Shown here in pieces: positions 8,798-17,212 of a stretch of DNA of 64,000 nt. Every line of letters begins with the position of its first letter. The first letter of the stretch is position 1. Below the pieces are notes generated by a model that was not told where the DNA came from, ran no database searches, and worked only from the letters and a program-made list of their open reading frames with translations. The stretch is taken from assembly GCA_900465675.1 (NCBI GenBank), contig UBJR01000024.1, positions 20,825-84,824 on the forward strand. The letters are read 5' to 3'. The translations under genes were made by a program, and so were the position numbers. This DNA comes from Hyphomicrobiales bacterium. GTDB lineage: Bacteria > Pseudomonadota > Alphaproteobacteria > Rhizobiales > Rhizobiaceae.

Positions 8798-9738
8798 GCG
8801 GCAGGCTCGCGGCGTTCGGTCTCGTGCTTCTGCGCGGCCAGCCCCTGGCGGACGAGAACCTTTAGTTCGCCCGGATGCAGCCTCAGCCGGATATCGCGCG
8901 CCAGCGGCAGCAGTTCGCCGTCCATGACACAATTGGCCTTCGCCCGCATCTTCGGGAAATGCAGATTCACTTCGGCCGGGTGCATGACCATGATGTCGGC
9001 ATTGTCGCGAACCTTGCCGCGCAGCATGTCGAAGGCGAGCTTGGCGACGCCAAGCGGCTTCAGCGGCTTGGCGGTATAGAAGCCCAGTTCGCCGCTGCGC
9101 AGATCGTCGGCATAAAGCAGCGCGTTCTCGCCGAAGGGATTGTTGGAGACCGACACCGCCGAGACACGGCGCCGTTCCCGGACGCCCAGCGCTTCGAACT
9201 CGACCTCGAATTCCGGCGGGTTCATCACTACGCCGAGGGCAGCACGGGTGCTGGCGCGCATCTTTCCAAGCCGGGAGCGGAAACTGTAGGAATTGCGGTA
9301 GCGCACCATACGGGCATGCAGCCCGGCTGAAAACTGGTGGATGAAGGGCCGGTCGTTGGCGCTGGCGATATCGACATTGTCGACCTCGCCATAGGCCAGC
9401 ACGTCCAGCGCCTGCCAGATATCGAGCGGCACTTTCAGCGATCGGGCGAAAAGGTTCATGGTGCCGGCGGGGACGACACCTAGAGCGACGCCGTTCTTCC
9501 AGGCGATGGAGGCCGCCGCCGAGATCGTGCCGTCGCCGCCGCCGGCGACGATGCCATCGATATCATCGCGGCGTGCTGCCCGCTCCATGGCGGGAACGAT
9601 TTCCTTGCCGGGAAAGACGATCGCCTCGAAATCGTGGCCGGCTTCACGGAACGTCGCCTCGGCCCTTTTCTCGTAGGCTTCCATATCTGTCGTCCGGAAC
9701 GTCCCGCCATCCTTATTGAAAAACCCGACAAGCTTCAT
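8794..9738 (-). CDS. Diacylglycerol/lipid kinase family protein (YegS/LCB5 type)
   Basis: A 314-residue protein from the ATG at 9738 (MKLVGFFNKDGGTFRTTD); eight more residues are possible upstream. The nucleotide-binding motif DGIVAGGGDGTISAAASIA and the following GVALGVVPAGTMNLFARSL are diagnostic of the DAG kinase catalytic domain. It likely phosphorylates a membrane lipid using ATP at the inner membrane; bacterial members include YegS and related proteins whose physiological lipids are often unknown. The stop overlaps that of the glutamine-synthetase-like gene by four bases in a convergent arrangement. Confidence 0.88.
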   Translation of the reverse strand: MKLVGFFNKDGGTFRTTDMEAYEKRAEATFREAGHDFEAIVFPGKEIVPAMERAARRDDIDGIVAGGGDGTISAAASIAWKNGVALGVVPAGTMNLFARSLKVPLDIWQALDVLAYGEVDNVDIASANDRPFIHQFSAGLHARMVRYRNSYSFRSRLGKMRASTRAALGVVMNPPEFEVEFEALGVRERRRVSAVSVSNNPFGENALLYADDLRSGELGFYTAKPLKPLGVAKLAFDMLRGKVRDNADIMVMHPAEVNLHFPKMRAKANCVMDGELLPLARDIRLRLHPGELKVLVRQGLAAQKHETERREPAA

Positions 9739-10043
9739 GCAGCGTTCCGTTCCCCGTGACACATCCCACCGATGTCACAGCTACAGATGGTCGCTAGCTC
9801 AATGATTTCAAGCGGCAAGGCTGCCGGGCTCACCACAGCCACACAGGAGATGAATGCTAATATAGCAATGGACGTATGCACATAGCAGGACGCTGCACTG
9901 CAAAAAACGCACTCGACGCTCTAGAGCCAATCAGGGATAGAATGCAGAATGGAGGCACGTACCTCCCTTCCCGCCATAGACAGGCCGACTTCCGCGCTGA
10001 ACGCCCGGAATGAGAAGCCTTTGAGACATGCCCAGGAGCTCCC
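9739..10043. other. Divergent intergenic region, lipid kinase / MFS exporter
   Basis: About 305 bases without a convincing gene. The middle (around 9840-9900) is less GC-rich than the flanks and includes a short palindrome GCTAATATAGC at 9856-9866. Promoters for both flanking genes must lie here; I cannot place them with confidence. No terminator or repeat is seen. Confidence 0.5.
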
Positions 10044-11261
10044 TTGAGCCAGATTGCCGTAAACGATTCTATTGATGCACCCGTTGCAGAAGCGCCGTCG
10101 CCGATGGCGGTCGCGCTGGTGCAGCTGGCGCTGGCATGCGGCGGCTTCGGCATCGGCACCGGCGAATTCGCGATCATGGGCCTGCTGCCGAATGTGGCGA
10201 GCACCTTCTCCGTTACCACGCCGCAGGCGGGTTACGTGATCAGCGCCTACGCACTCGGCGTCGTCATCGGTGCGCCGGTGATTGCGGTGCTTGCTGCCAA
10301 GATGGCGCGGCGCTCGCTGCTGCTTCTGCTGATGGGCATCTTTGCGATCGGCAATATTCTGAGCGCCATGGCTCCGACCTTCGAGAGCTTCACGCTGATG
10401 CGCTTCATCACCGGCCTGCCGCATGGCGCCTATTTCGGTGTCGCGGCGATCGTCGCCGCCTCGATGGTGCCGGTGCACAAGCGGGCCCGCGCCGTTGGCC
10501 GCGTCATGCTCGGCCTGACGATCGCTACGCTGCTCGGCACGCCGCTCGCCACCTTCTTCGGCCAGTCGCTGGACTGGCGCGTTGCCTTCACCACGGTCGG
10601 CGTCATCGGCGTCGTGACGGTAGCGTTGATCTGGTACCATGTGCCGCGTGACCAGGTGGCCGAAGGCGCCAGCTTCATGCGCGAACTCGGCGCCTTCAAG
10701 CGGCCACAGGTACTCCTGACGCTCGCTATCGCCGCTGTCGGCTACGGCGGCATGTTCGCGATGTTCAGCTATATCGCCGATACGACGATGAAGGTTGCGA
10801 TGCTGCCCGCCAGCATGGTCGCCGTGATGATGGTGCTGTTCGGCATCGGCATGAATGTCGGCAATGTGCTGGGTTCCTGGCTCGCCGACAAATCGCTGAT
10901 GGGCACGATCGGCGGCTCGCTGATCTTCAACATCGTGGTGCTCAGCTGTTTCTCGCTGACGGCTGCCAATCCGGTCATGCTCGCCGCCTGCGTGTTCCTG
11001 ACAGGATGCGGCTTCGCGGCAGGCCCTGCCCTGCAGACGCGCCTGATGGACGTGGCAGCTGATGCGCAGACGCTGGCCGCAGCCTCCAACCATTCGGCAT
11101 TCAACATCGCCAACGCGCTCGGCGCCTGGCTTGGCGGCCTCGTCATCGCCTGCGGCTACGGTTTTGCGGCGACAGGCTATGTCGGTGCCTTCCTGTCGTT
11201 CCTGGGGATCTTCGTCTTCGCCGCGTCGCTACGCCTGGAGCGCCGCAGCCGCAGCGCCTGA
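10044..11261 (+). CDS. MFS efflux transporter (AraJ/YdhP-like, DHA1 type)
   Basis: A 405-residue major facilitator with twelve predicted membrane segments. Start is TTG at 10044, with AGGAG six bases upstream. Typical family motifs are FGIGTGEFAIMGLLPNVA at the first helix, GYVISAYALGVVIGAPV for helix 2, and LPHGAYFGVAA in helix 4. The GTGEFAIMGLLP stretch is characteristic of the AraJ/YdhP sugar-or-drug exporter group. The substrate is unknown. Four bases separate its stop from that of the convergent HxlR regulator gene, which is more likely to control the oxidoreductase divergent from it. Confidence 0.9.
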   Translation: MSQIAVNDSIDAPVAEAPSPMAVALVQLALACGGFGIGTGEFAIMGLLPNVASTFSVTTPQAGYVISAYALGVVIGAPVIAVLAAKMARRSLLLLLMGIFAIGNILSAMAPTFESFTLMRFITGLPHGAYFGVAAIVAASMVPVHKRARAVGRVMLGLTIATLLGTPLATFFGQSLDWRVAFTTVGVIGVVTVALIWYHVPRDQVAEGASFMRELGAFKRPQVLLTLAIAAVGYGGMFAMFSYIADTTMKVAMLPASMVAVMMVLFGIGMNVGNVLGSWLADKSLMGTIGGSLIFNIVVLSCFSLTAANPVMLAACVFLTGCGFAAGPALQTRLMDVAADAQTLAAASNHSAFNIANALGAWLGGLVIACGYGFAATGYVGAFLSFLGIFVFAASLRLERRSRSA

Positions 11262-11264
11262 GGC

Positions 11265-11624
11265 TTAGCGCAATTCCATGCCATCGGGGCGGCAAAAAAC
11301 ATGTTCGTCGCCCCAGGCAGCCAAGGCCTTGATAACCGGCTTCAGCGTTTCGCCGAGCGGCGTCATCGCATATTCGACCCGCGGCGGCACCACCGGATAG
11401 ACCTTTCGCGAGATCAGCCCGCAATCTTCGAGTTCCCTCAACTGCTTCGTCAGCATGCGCTGGGTGACGGCGGGCAGCTTGCGGCGCAGTTCGTTGAAGC
11501 GCAGCGTTCCATCCATGAGATGGAACAGGATCACGCCCTTCCACTTGCCATCGAGAAAGCTCAGCGTCGCCTCCACCGGACAGCCGGGGAAATTCTTCGT
11601 CAGCTTGGCACGGGGCAGCGACAT
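11265..11624 (-). CDS. HxlR family winged-helix transcriptional regulator
   Basis: A 119-residue protein of the HxlR family. FPGCPVEATLSFLDGKWKGVILFHL carries the conserved N-terminal Cys and the GKWK helix. LRFNELRRKLPAVTQRMLTKQLREL is the DNA-recognition part, followed by ISRKVYPVVPPRVEYAMTPLG, the wing. HxlR proteins with this cysteine often sense quinones or other electrophiles. The gene is divergent from a quinone-oxidoreductase-like gene, a frequent HxlR target arrangement. The 103-base spacer holds palindromes that fit HxlR operators (see 11631-11653). Confidence 0.92.
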   Translation of the reverse strand: MSLPRAKLTKNFPGCPVEATLSFLDGKWKGVILFHLMDGTLRFNELRRKLPAVTQRMLTKQLRELEDCGLISRKVYPVVPPRVEYAMTPLGETLKPVIKALAAWGDEHVFCRPDGMELR

Positions 11625-11630
11625 TTGACG

Positions 11631-11653
11631 GTATCCTTTTGGGTACTACGTAC
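11631..11653. promoter_or_regulatory. Candidate HxlR operator
   Basis: GTATCC (11631-11636) and GGGTAC (11641-11646) form an imperfect palindrome, and GTAC-TAC-GTAC (11643-11653) forms a second, overlapping one. They sit only seven bases before the HxlR start codon and in the spacer shared with the divergent oxidoreductase. Repeated GTAC-type half sites are common in HxlR operators. Binding is inferred. Confidence 0.5.
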
Positions 11654-11727
11654 AGAATTTGTGCATTCTTGCGCATCTTGAACATAAGACGCATTTAGCC
11701 TCTGTGCAACGAATACAGGAGTTTCCC

Positions 11728-12741
11728 ATGCGCGCCGTCGCCTACAAGACGCCCCAGCCCATTGCCGCCGAAACCTCGCTCGTCGATGTCGAGCTGCCGG
11801 TGCCCGAAGCGAAGGGTCATGATCTGCTGGTCGAGATCAAGGCGATCTCCGTCAATCCCGTCGACGTCAAGATCCGCGCCAACGTCGCTCCGCCCCCGGG
11901 CGAACTCAAGGTCATCGGCTGGGATGCGGCCGGCGTGGTCAAGGCCGTCGGCCCCGATGTGACGCTATTCCAGCTGGGCGACGAGGTCTTCTATGCCGGC
12001 TCGATCACCCGCCCCGGCTCCAATGCCGAATTCCACCTCGTCGATGAGCGCATCGTCGGCCGCAAGCCGAAGACACTGGACTTTGCCGCCGCCGCCGCCC
12101 TGCCGCTGACCTCGATCACCGCCTATGAAGCGCTGTTTGACCGGTTGAAGGTGCAGGATCCGGTCCCGGGCGCGGCCCGCTCGCTGCTCGTCATCGGCGG
12201 CGCCGGTGGGGTCGGCTCGATCACCATCCAGATCCTGCGGGCACTGACCGATCTGACGGTTATCGCCACGGCTTCGCGGCTGGAGACGCAGGCCTGGGTC
12301 AAGGAACTCGGCGCCCATCACGTCATCGATCATTCCAAGCCGATCGCCGCGCAGGTCGCTGCGCTTGGTCTTGGCGCGCCGGGCTTCGTCTTCTCGACGA
12401 CGAATACCGACCAGCATCTCGCCGACATCGCCGAGACAATCGCGCCGCAGGGCCGTTTTGCGCTTATCGACGATCCGAAAGTGCTCGACATCATGCCTTT
12501 CAAGCGCAAGGCGAATTCGGTACACTGGGAACTGATGTTCACCCGGCCGATCTTCGGCACGCCCGATATGATCGAGCAGCATCATCTCCTGAACAAGATT
12601 GCCGAACTCGTCGATGCCGGGAAAATCCGCACGACGCTGACCGAGACGGTGGGCACGATCAATGCGTCAAACCTGAAAAAGACGCATGCGATGATCGAGA
12701 CGGCCAATACGAAAGGCAAGGTGGTCCTGGCCGGGTTCTGA
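11728..12741 (+). CDS. Zinc-type alcohol dehydrogenase-like / quinone oxidoreductase (MDR family)
   Basis: A 337-residue medium-chain reductase. The ATG at 11728 (MRAVAYKTPQPI) has AGGAG seven bases upstream. The N-terminal catalytic domain contains ISVNPVDVKIR and VIGWDAAGVVKAVG. The Rossmann domain has LLVIGGAGGVGSITIQILR, the NADPH-binding glycine motif. The cysteines of zinc-containing alcohol dehydrogenases are missing, so it belongs to the zinc-independent quinone-oxidoreductase side of the family (ZADH/YhdH-like). It probably reduces quinones or enones and is induced through the divergent HxlR regulator. Confidence 0.9.
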   Translation: MRAVAYKTPQPIAAETSLVDVELPVPEAKGHDLLVEIKAISVNPVDVKIRANVAPPPGELKVIGWDAAGVVKAVGPDVTLFQLGDEVFYAGSITRPGSNAEFHLVDERIVGRKPKTLDFAAAAALPLTSITAYEALFDRLKVQDPVPGAARSLLVIGGAGGVGSITIQILRALTDLTVIATASRLETQAWVKELGAHHVIDHSKPIAAQVAALGLGAPGFVFSTTNTDQHLADIAETIAPQGRFALIDDPKVLDIMPFKRKANSVHWELMFTRPIFGTPDMIEQHHLLNKIAELVDAGKIRTTLTETVGTINASNLKKTHAMIETANTKGKVVLAGF

Positions 12742-12784
12742 GCCGGAACCGCGCCTCTCAATACCTCGTAAATCATGCCTTGAG

Positions 12785-12812
12785 GAATGCCGCGCTAAAT
12801 GGTGCGGCATTC
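12785..12812 (+). terminator. Stem-loop downstream of oxidoreductase
   Basis: GAATGCCGC (12785-12793) and GCGGCATTC (12804-12812) form a perfect 9-bp stem with a 10-base loop, about 45 bases after the stop of the oxidoreductase. No clear T-run follows, so it may be a weak terminator or only a processing hairpin. Confidence 0.5.
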
Positions 12813-13038
12813 TGCCATTAACCGCATATCCCAGTTGACTTTTTTAGCGTTCGGGACCACCTACATCGCACGCGTACAGCAGCAATTGCCGGGCGCGGAT
12901 ATCAACGGAGCCATCATCACGATGCCAAGCGACAGTAGCAGTCGATTGCCTTTGCCGTACGCGGCCGTTTCGCGCTGACCTGGTAGCTCCGGGCTCGCCC
13001 GATCGGACGCTACGGCGGATCGACGGAAAGGCGAGCTA
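12813..13038 (+). promoter_or_regulatory. mgtE upstream region and possible long leader
   Basis: A 226-base region before mgtE. A TTGACT hexamer at 12835-12840 followed by a T-run could be a -35 element, but no good -10 is placed. If transcription starts near 12870, the leader would be about 160 bases. Short stems are visible (CGATC and GATCG around 12999-13021). I recognise no known magnesium riboswitch. AAAGGCGAG precedes the ATG by a few bases. Confidence 0.35.
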
Positions 13039-14412
13039 ATGAACATCAATCGCTTCCCCCTGCGGGCCGGCAATGCCGCGCGCGCTTTCATGACCAACAA
13101 CAAAGTTGCGACCATCGCCGAGCGCGTCGAGTCGTTGAATTCACTCGCCCCTGCCGAGGCAGCCCGCATCTTGTCGAAGATGCCGCAGGAATATGCCGTC
13201 AACATCCTCGACCGGCCGGAACTGCGCCACGCCGCCGCGATCCTTGGCGTCATGGATCGCGCCGATGCCGCACGCCTGCTGCACGGCATGTCGAACGACC
13301 GTGTCGCCGACGTCCTGCTTGAGCTCGACATCGATACCCGCACCCGGCTCTTCAACAGCCTCGAAGAGCCTGTTCGTGTCGCCATCCAGCATTTGATGGG
13401 TTATCCGCCCCGCACGGCGGGCAGCATCATGACGACCGAGTTCGTCAGCGTCCCCAGCAACTGGACCGTGGATCAGACGCTTGCGCATGTGCGCCATGTC
13501 GAGCGGTCGCGCGAGACTGTCTATGCAATCTATGTGCTGGACGAGAATTCCGGCGCGCTGATGCATGTCGTGACGCTCCGCCGCCTCATCACCGGCGAGC
13601 CTGATGCGTCGATCCTGACGGTCGCCCAAAAAGGCACGCCGGTTGCCGCCGATCCGCTGATGAAGCAGGAAGACGTCGCCCGGCTGATCCGCAAGCACGA
13701 CCTGCTGGCGCTGCCCGTCGTCGACGATCACGGCCTGATCCTCGGTATCGTCACCGTCGATGACGTGATCGATACGATGATCGCCGACACCACCGATGGA
13801 GCCCAGCGTTTCGGCGGTATGGAGGCCCTCGGCAAGCCCTATATGAAGATCAGCTTCGGCGGCATGATCCGCAAGCGCGCTGGCTGGCTCTGTGCCCTCT
13901 TCCTCGGCGAAATGCTGACGGCAAGCGCCATGCAGCATTTCGAAGGCGAGCTTGAGAAGGCCGTGGTGCTGACGCTGTTCATTCCGCTGATCATGAGCTC
14001 GGGCGGCAACTCGGGCTCGCAGGCGACATCGCTGATCATCCGGGCGCTGGCCGTTGGCGAGTTGAAGCTTTCCGACTGGTGGCGGGTGCTGCTGCGCGAA
14101 CTGCCGACCGGCATCGTGCTTGGCGCCATCCTCGGCCTCGTCGGCATGACCCGCGTGTTCTTTTGGCAGACAGCCGGGCTCTACGACTATGGTCCACACT
14201 GGATCCTCGTCGGGTTCACGGTCTTCTCGGCGCTGATCGGCATCGTCACCTTCGGCTCGATCTCGGGCTCGATGCTGCCGTTCATCCTGCAGCGCATGAA
14301 GCTCGATCCGGCCACGGCATCGGCCCCGTTCGTGGCAACGCTGGTCGATGTGACAGGCCTGATGATCTACTTCTCGGTCGCCCTGCTGATCCTCACCGGG
14401 ACGCTTCTCTAG
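13039..14412 (+). CDS. mgtE: Magnesium transporter MgtE
   Basis: A 457-residue protein with the full MgtE layout. The N-terminal superhelical domain (residues about 30-130) has the repeated LxxxxAARxLxxM pattern. Paired CBS domains follow at about 135-255 (YPPRTAGSIMTTEFVSV; DLLALPVVDDHGLILGIVTVDDVIDTM). Five membrane helices form the pore from about 280, including FIPLIMSSGGNSGSQATSLIIRALAVGEL, the signature with the Mg-binding acidic residues. It is a Mg2+ channel of the inner membrane gated by cytoplasmic magnesium. The 3' end overlaps the convergent ABC ATPase by 20 bases. Confidence 0.95.
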   Translation: MNINRFPLRAGNAARAFMTNNKVATIAERVESLNSLAPAEAARILSKMPQEYAVNILDRPELRHAAAILGVMDRADAARLLHGMSNDRVADVLLELDIDTRTRLFNSLEEPVRVAIQHLMGYPPRTAGSIMTTEFVSVPSNWTVDQTLAHVRHVERSRETVYAIYVLDENSGALMHVVTLRRLITGEPDASILTVAQKGTPVAADPLMKQEDVARLIRKHDLLALPVVDDHGLILGIVTVDDVIDTMIADTTDGAQRFGGMEALGKPYMKISFGGMIRKRAGWLCALFLGEMLTASAMQHFEGELEKAVVLTLFIPLIMSSGGNSGSQATSLIIRALAVGELKLSDWWRVLLRELPTGIVLGAILGLVGMTRVFFWQTAGLYDYGPHWILVGFTVFSALIGIVTFGSISGSMLPFILQRMKLDPATASAPFVATLVDVTGLMIYFSVALLILTGTLL

Positions 14413-15202
14413 AGGCGATCGGCAGGCACAGCGGCGTGCCGTCAACCGGATGCGGCACGACCGCCGCATCCACTCCAAACACGGTCTTTATCAGCTCCGG
14501 CGTCAGCAAGGCGCCGGGGCTTCCGGCCGCGTGGATGCCGCCATCGGCAACGGCGATGATATGATCGGCATATTGCGCCGCGTGGTTCAGGTCATGGACG
14601 ACCATGACGACGGTGCGGCCGCGATTGCGGTTCAGATCCCTGAGCAGTTCCAGCACTTCCAGCTGATGGGCGATGTCGAGATAGGTGGTCGGCTCATCGA
14701 GCAGCAGGATCGGTGTTTCCTGCGCCAGCGCCATGGCGATCCAGGCGCGCTGACGCTGGCCGCCGGAGAGACGGTCAAGCGGGCGCGAGGCGAGATCGAC
14801 TAGACCGGTGGCGGCAAGCGCGTGATCGACGATCTCCTCGTCATGCGCGCTGGGGCGCGACAGCAGGCCTTTGTGCGGGTGGCGGCCGAAACGGCAGAGC
14901 TGGCGCACCGTCAGACCGTCGGGCGAAACCGGGCTCTGCGGCAGGAGCGCCAGCGCCTGGGCAATCGCCCTGCCCGGCATCGCCGCAATCTCCCTGCCAT
15001 CGAGATAGACGATGCCCGCCTCCGGCGCGATAATCCGGCCGAGCGCTTTCAGGAGCGTGGATTTGCCGCTGCCGTTGGCGCCGATCAGCGCGGTGATCTT
15101 TCCATCCGGTATGGTGACATCGACATTCTCCAGCACTCGCAGCGCGGCATAGCCAAGCGTAAGCTTCTCTCCGGCAAGACGCGATTGGGCAGCACTACTC
15201 AT
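14393..15202 (-). CDS. Iron-siderophore ABC transporter ATP-binding protein (FecE/FhuC type)
   Basis: A 269-residue ABC ATPase. Walker A is GANGSGKSTLLKALG at about residues 40-54; the signature is RLSGGQRQRAWIAMAL and Walker B is ILLLDEPTTYLDIAHQ. The Q-loop and the H of the switch (MVVHDLNHAAQYADHI) are present. The TYLDIAHQ sequence is typical of siderophore/heme/B12 importer ATPases. It is the last gene of a four-gene operon read on the minus strand and overlaps its permease gene by eight bases. It powers uptake of a ferric siderophore bound by the Tat-exported protein encoded first. Confidence 0.95.
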   Translation of the reverse strand: MSSAAQSRLAGEKLTLGYAALRVLENVDVTIPDGKITALIGANGSGKSTLLKALGRIIAPEAGIVYLDGREIAAMPGRAIAQALALLPQSPVSPDGLTVRQLCRFGRHPHKGLLSRPSAHDEEIVDHALAATGLVDLASRPLDRLSGGQRQRAWIAMALAQETPILLLDEPTTYLDIAHQLEVLELLRDLNRNRGRTVVMVVHDLNHAAQYADHIIAVADGGIHAAGSPGALLTPELIKTVFGVDAAVVPHPVDGTPLCLPIASREASR

Positions 15203-16196
15203 GACGGCCGGTCTCCTTGATGAGTAGGAAAATCAGATAGGGTCCGCCGATCACCGCCGCGACGATGCCGGCCGGGATCTCGTTCGGCAGCGCCACGAGA
15301 CGGCCGGCCAGATCGGCAGCAGATAGAGCCAGCGCGCCCATCAGTGCGCTCAATGGCACCAGATGCCGGGCGCGCGGACCGACAAGCAGCCGGGCGGCAT
15401 GCGGCGCCAGTAGACCGAGAAATCCCATGCTGCCGACACTGGCGACGGCACCGGCGCAGAGCAGCACGGAAACGGCGATCAGGCCGCCCCGCAGCCGGGC
15501 CGGCGGCATGCCGAGGCTGACAAGCGTCTCATCGCCGAAGCCGCCGGCATCGAGACGTGCAGCAGCGAAGAGGACGAGCGGCAGGCAGGCGAGCAGCCAG
15601 AGGCCGAGCACCAGCACGTCGGTCATCGAACTGCCGTAGACGCTGCCGGCAAGCCAGACCATCGACTGATCGGCACGGGTCGGAAAGATCACCATCACAT
15701 ACTGGATCAGCGCCTGCGCCAGCATGCCGAGCGCCACGCCCACCAGCGCCAGCGCCGCGATACCGCCGCCGAAAGTGCGGCCGATCAGCAGCAGCAGTGC
15801 CGCACCGAGGATCGCGCCCGAAACGACGCCCGCGGGGATCGCCCAGATTGCCCAGGCGGGCGGCGCCATCATTCCTGCCAGGAAAGCGCCGTGACCGGCG
15901 CATTTGGTGATGCCGACGACATCGGGAGAGGCCAGCGGATTGCGTAGCGCGCCCTGCAGGAAAACACCGGCCAGACCGAAGGACGCCCCGGCGAGGATGG
16001 AGACGGCGACGCGCGGGGCGCGGTATTGCATAACGATGAAGGCATTCTTGCCGCCACCGATGCCATCGAGCACCTGGCCGATACTCAGGGTCACGGCGCC
16101 CACAGTCATGCCGAGAATGGCGAGGACAGCAATGAGGACGGCGATCACAATGCAGACCGTCAGCGCCCGCGTCTCTTTTCCAGCGAGTGTGCTCAT
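15195..16196 (-). CDS. Iron-siderophore ABC transporter permease (FecD type)
   Basis: A 333-residue FecCD-family permease from the ATG at 16196; the frame is open much further upstream but that part is antisense-like low-complexity sequence of the neighbouring gene. About nine to ten membrane segments are visible. RAPRVAVSILAGASFGLAGVFLQGALRNPLASPDVVGI is the family's conserved N-terminal segment, and GSMGFLGLLAPHAARLLVG contains the loop that contacts the ATPase. It starts within the stop of the other permease (ATGA at 16193-16196), so the two are translationally coupled and form the heterodimeric channel. Confidence 0.95.
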   Translation of the reverse strand: MSTLAGKETRALTVCIVIAVLIAVLAILGMTVGAVTLSIGQVLDGIGGGKNAFIVMQYRAPRVAVSILAGASFGLAGVFLQGALRNPLASPDVVGITKCAGHGAFLAGMMAPPAWAIWAIPAGVVSGAILGAALLLLIGRTFGGGIAALALVGVALGMLAQALIQYVMVIFPTRADQSMVWLAGSVYGSSMTDVLVLGLWLLACLPLVLFAAARLDAGGFGDETLVSLGMPPARLRGGLIAVSVLLCAGAVASVGSMGFLGLLAPHAARLLVGPRARHLVPLSALMGALALSAADLAGRLVALPNEIPAGIVAAVIGGPYLIFLLIKETGRHE

Positions 16197-17206
16197 CTGA
16201 CCCTCTGGCGCCAGAGGATAAGCAGGAAGGCAGGCGCGCCGATCAGCGCCGTGACGATGCCGACGGGCATTTCCTGGGGATAGGCGGCAACGCGGCCGAG
16301 GAGATCGGCCGCATTCAGCAGCAACGGCCCGGCGATGGCGCTCAGCGCAATCAGTGTCAGCTGATCCCCGCCAACCAGCCGCCTGATGATATGCGGCACG
16401 AGCAGGCCGATGAAACCGATCGGCCCGCTGACGGCGACAGCGGAACCGGCCAGCACGACGATGAGAAAGGCCGCGAGTCCGCCGACGCGGCGCGCATTCT
16501 GCCCGAGCGACAGGCCGGTGGTCTCGTCCAGCGCCAGCACGCCGAAATGGCGGCCGGCCAGAAGTGCGGTTCCGCCGCCGATAAGCGTGAACGGCAAGAT
16601 GATGAGAACCTTGTCCCATTGCGCCCCGTTGATCGATCCGGCCAGCCAATAGACAATATCCTGCGCCGCGTTGTTGGCGATCAGGATCGCCTGGACGAGC
16701 GCCGAGAGCACCAGCTGGATGGAGATACCTGCCAGCGCCAGCTTCATGTCGTTCATGGCACCGGAGACGGAGAGCGCCCACATGGCGAGGCCGACTGCTG
16801 CAGCACCCACGAATGCCGGCCATACCGTTCCGGCGCCACGCAATTCCGGCAGGGCGATCAGGCAGAGAACGATGACGAGCGAAGCCCCGGCATTGATGCC
16901 GAAGGTTTGCGGCGAGGCGAGCGGGTTGCGCGTCAGCGTCTGGATCAGCACACCTGCCACCGCCAGATTGGCGCCGATCATGACCGCCAGCAGCGCCCGC
17001 GGCAGGCGCACGTCCCAGACGAGCGCGCTATCGGGGGAGCCATCGGGCGACACGAGCAGCGACAGCGCATGCCGAACCGGCAGCTCCGAAACGCCAAAGG
17101 AGACGGCAGCGACGATGATCGCGGCGAGCGCCATCAGCAGCAGGCAGCCGAGGGCGACCGGCTGCAACCGCCCCTGCCCCGCCATCGCTACTGCCTTGCC
17201 TTCCAC
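16193..17206 (-). CDS. Iron-siderophore ABC transporter permease (FecC type)
   Basis: A 337-residue FecCD-family permease. The conserved RLPRALLAVMIGANLAVAGVLIQTLTRNPLASPQTFGI is near the N-terminus, and VSGPIGFIGLLVPHIIRRLVGGD is the ATPase-contacting loop. It lies six bases after the binding-protein gene and overlaps the second permease by four. The pair of different permeases, one ATPase and one binding protein matches FecBCDE-type importers. Which siderophore is carried is not shown; no receptor or biosynthesis gene is in the window. Confidence 0.95.
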   Translation of the reverse strand: MEGKAVAMAGQGRLQPVALGCLLLMALAAIIVAAVSFGVSELPVRHALSLLVSPDGSPDSALVWDVRLPRALLAVMIGANLAVAGVLIQTLTRNPLASPQTFGINAGASLVIVLCLIALPELRGAGTVWPAFVGAAAVGLAMWALSVSGAMNDMKLALAGISIQLVLSALVQAILIANNAAQDIVYWLAGSINGAQWDKVLIILPFTLIGGGTALLAGRHFGVLALDETTGLSLGQNARRVGGLAAFLIVVLAGSAVAVSGPIGFIGLLVPHIIRRLVGGDQLTLIALSAIAGPLLLNAADLLGRVAAYPQEMPVGIVTALIGAPAFLLILWRQRVR

Positions 17207-17212
17207 CAGCGG

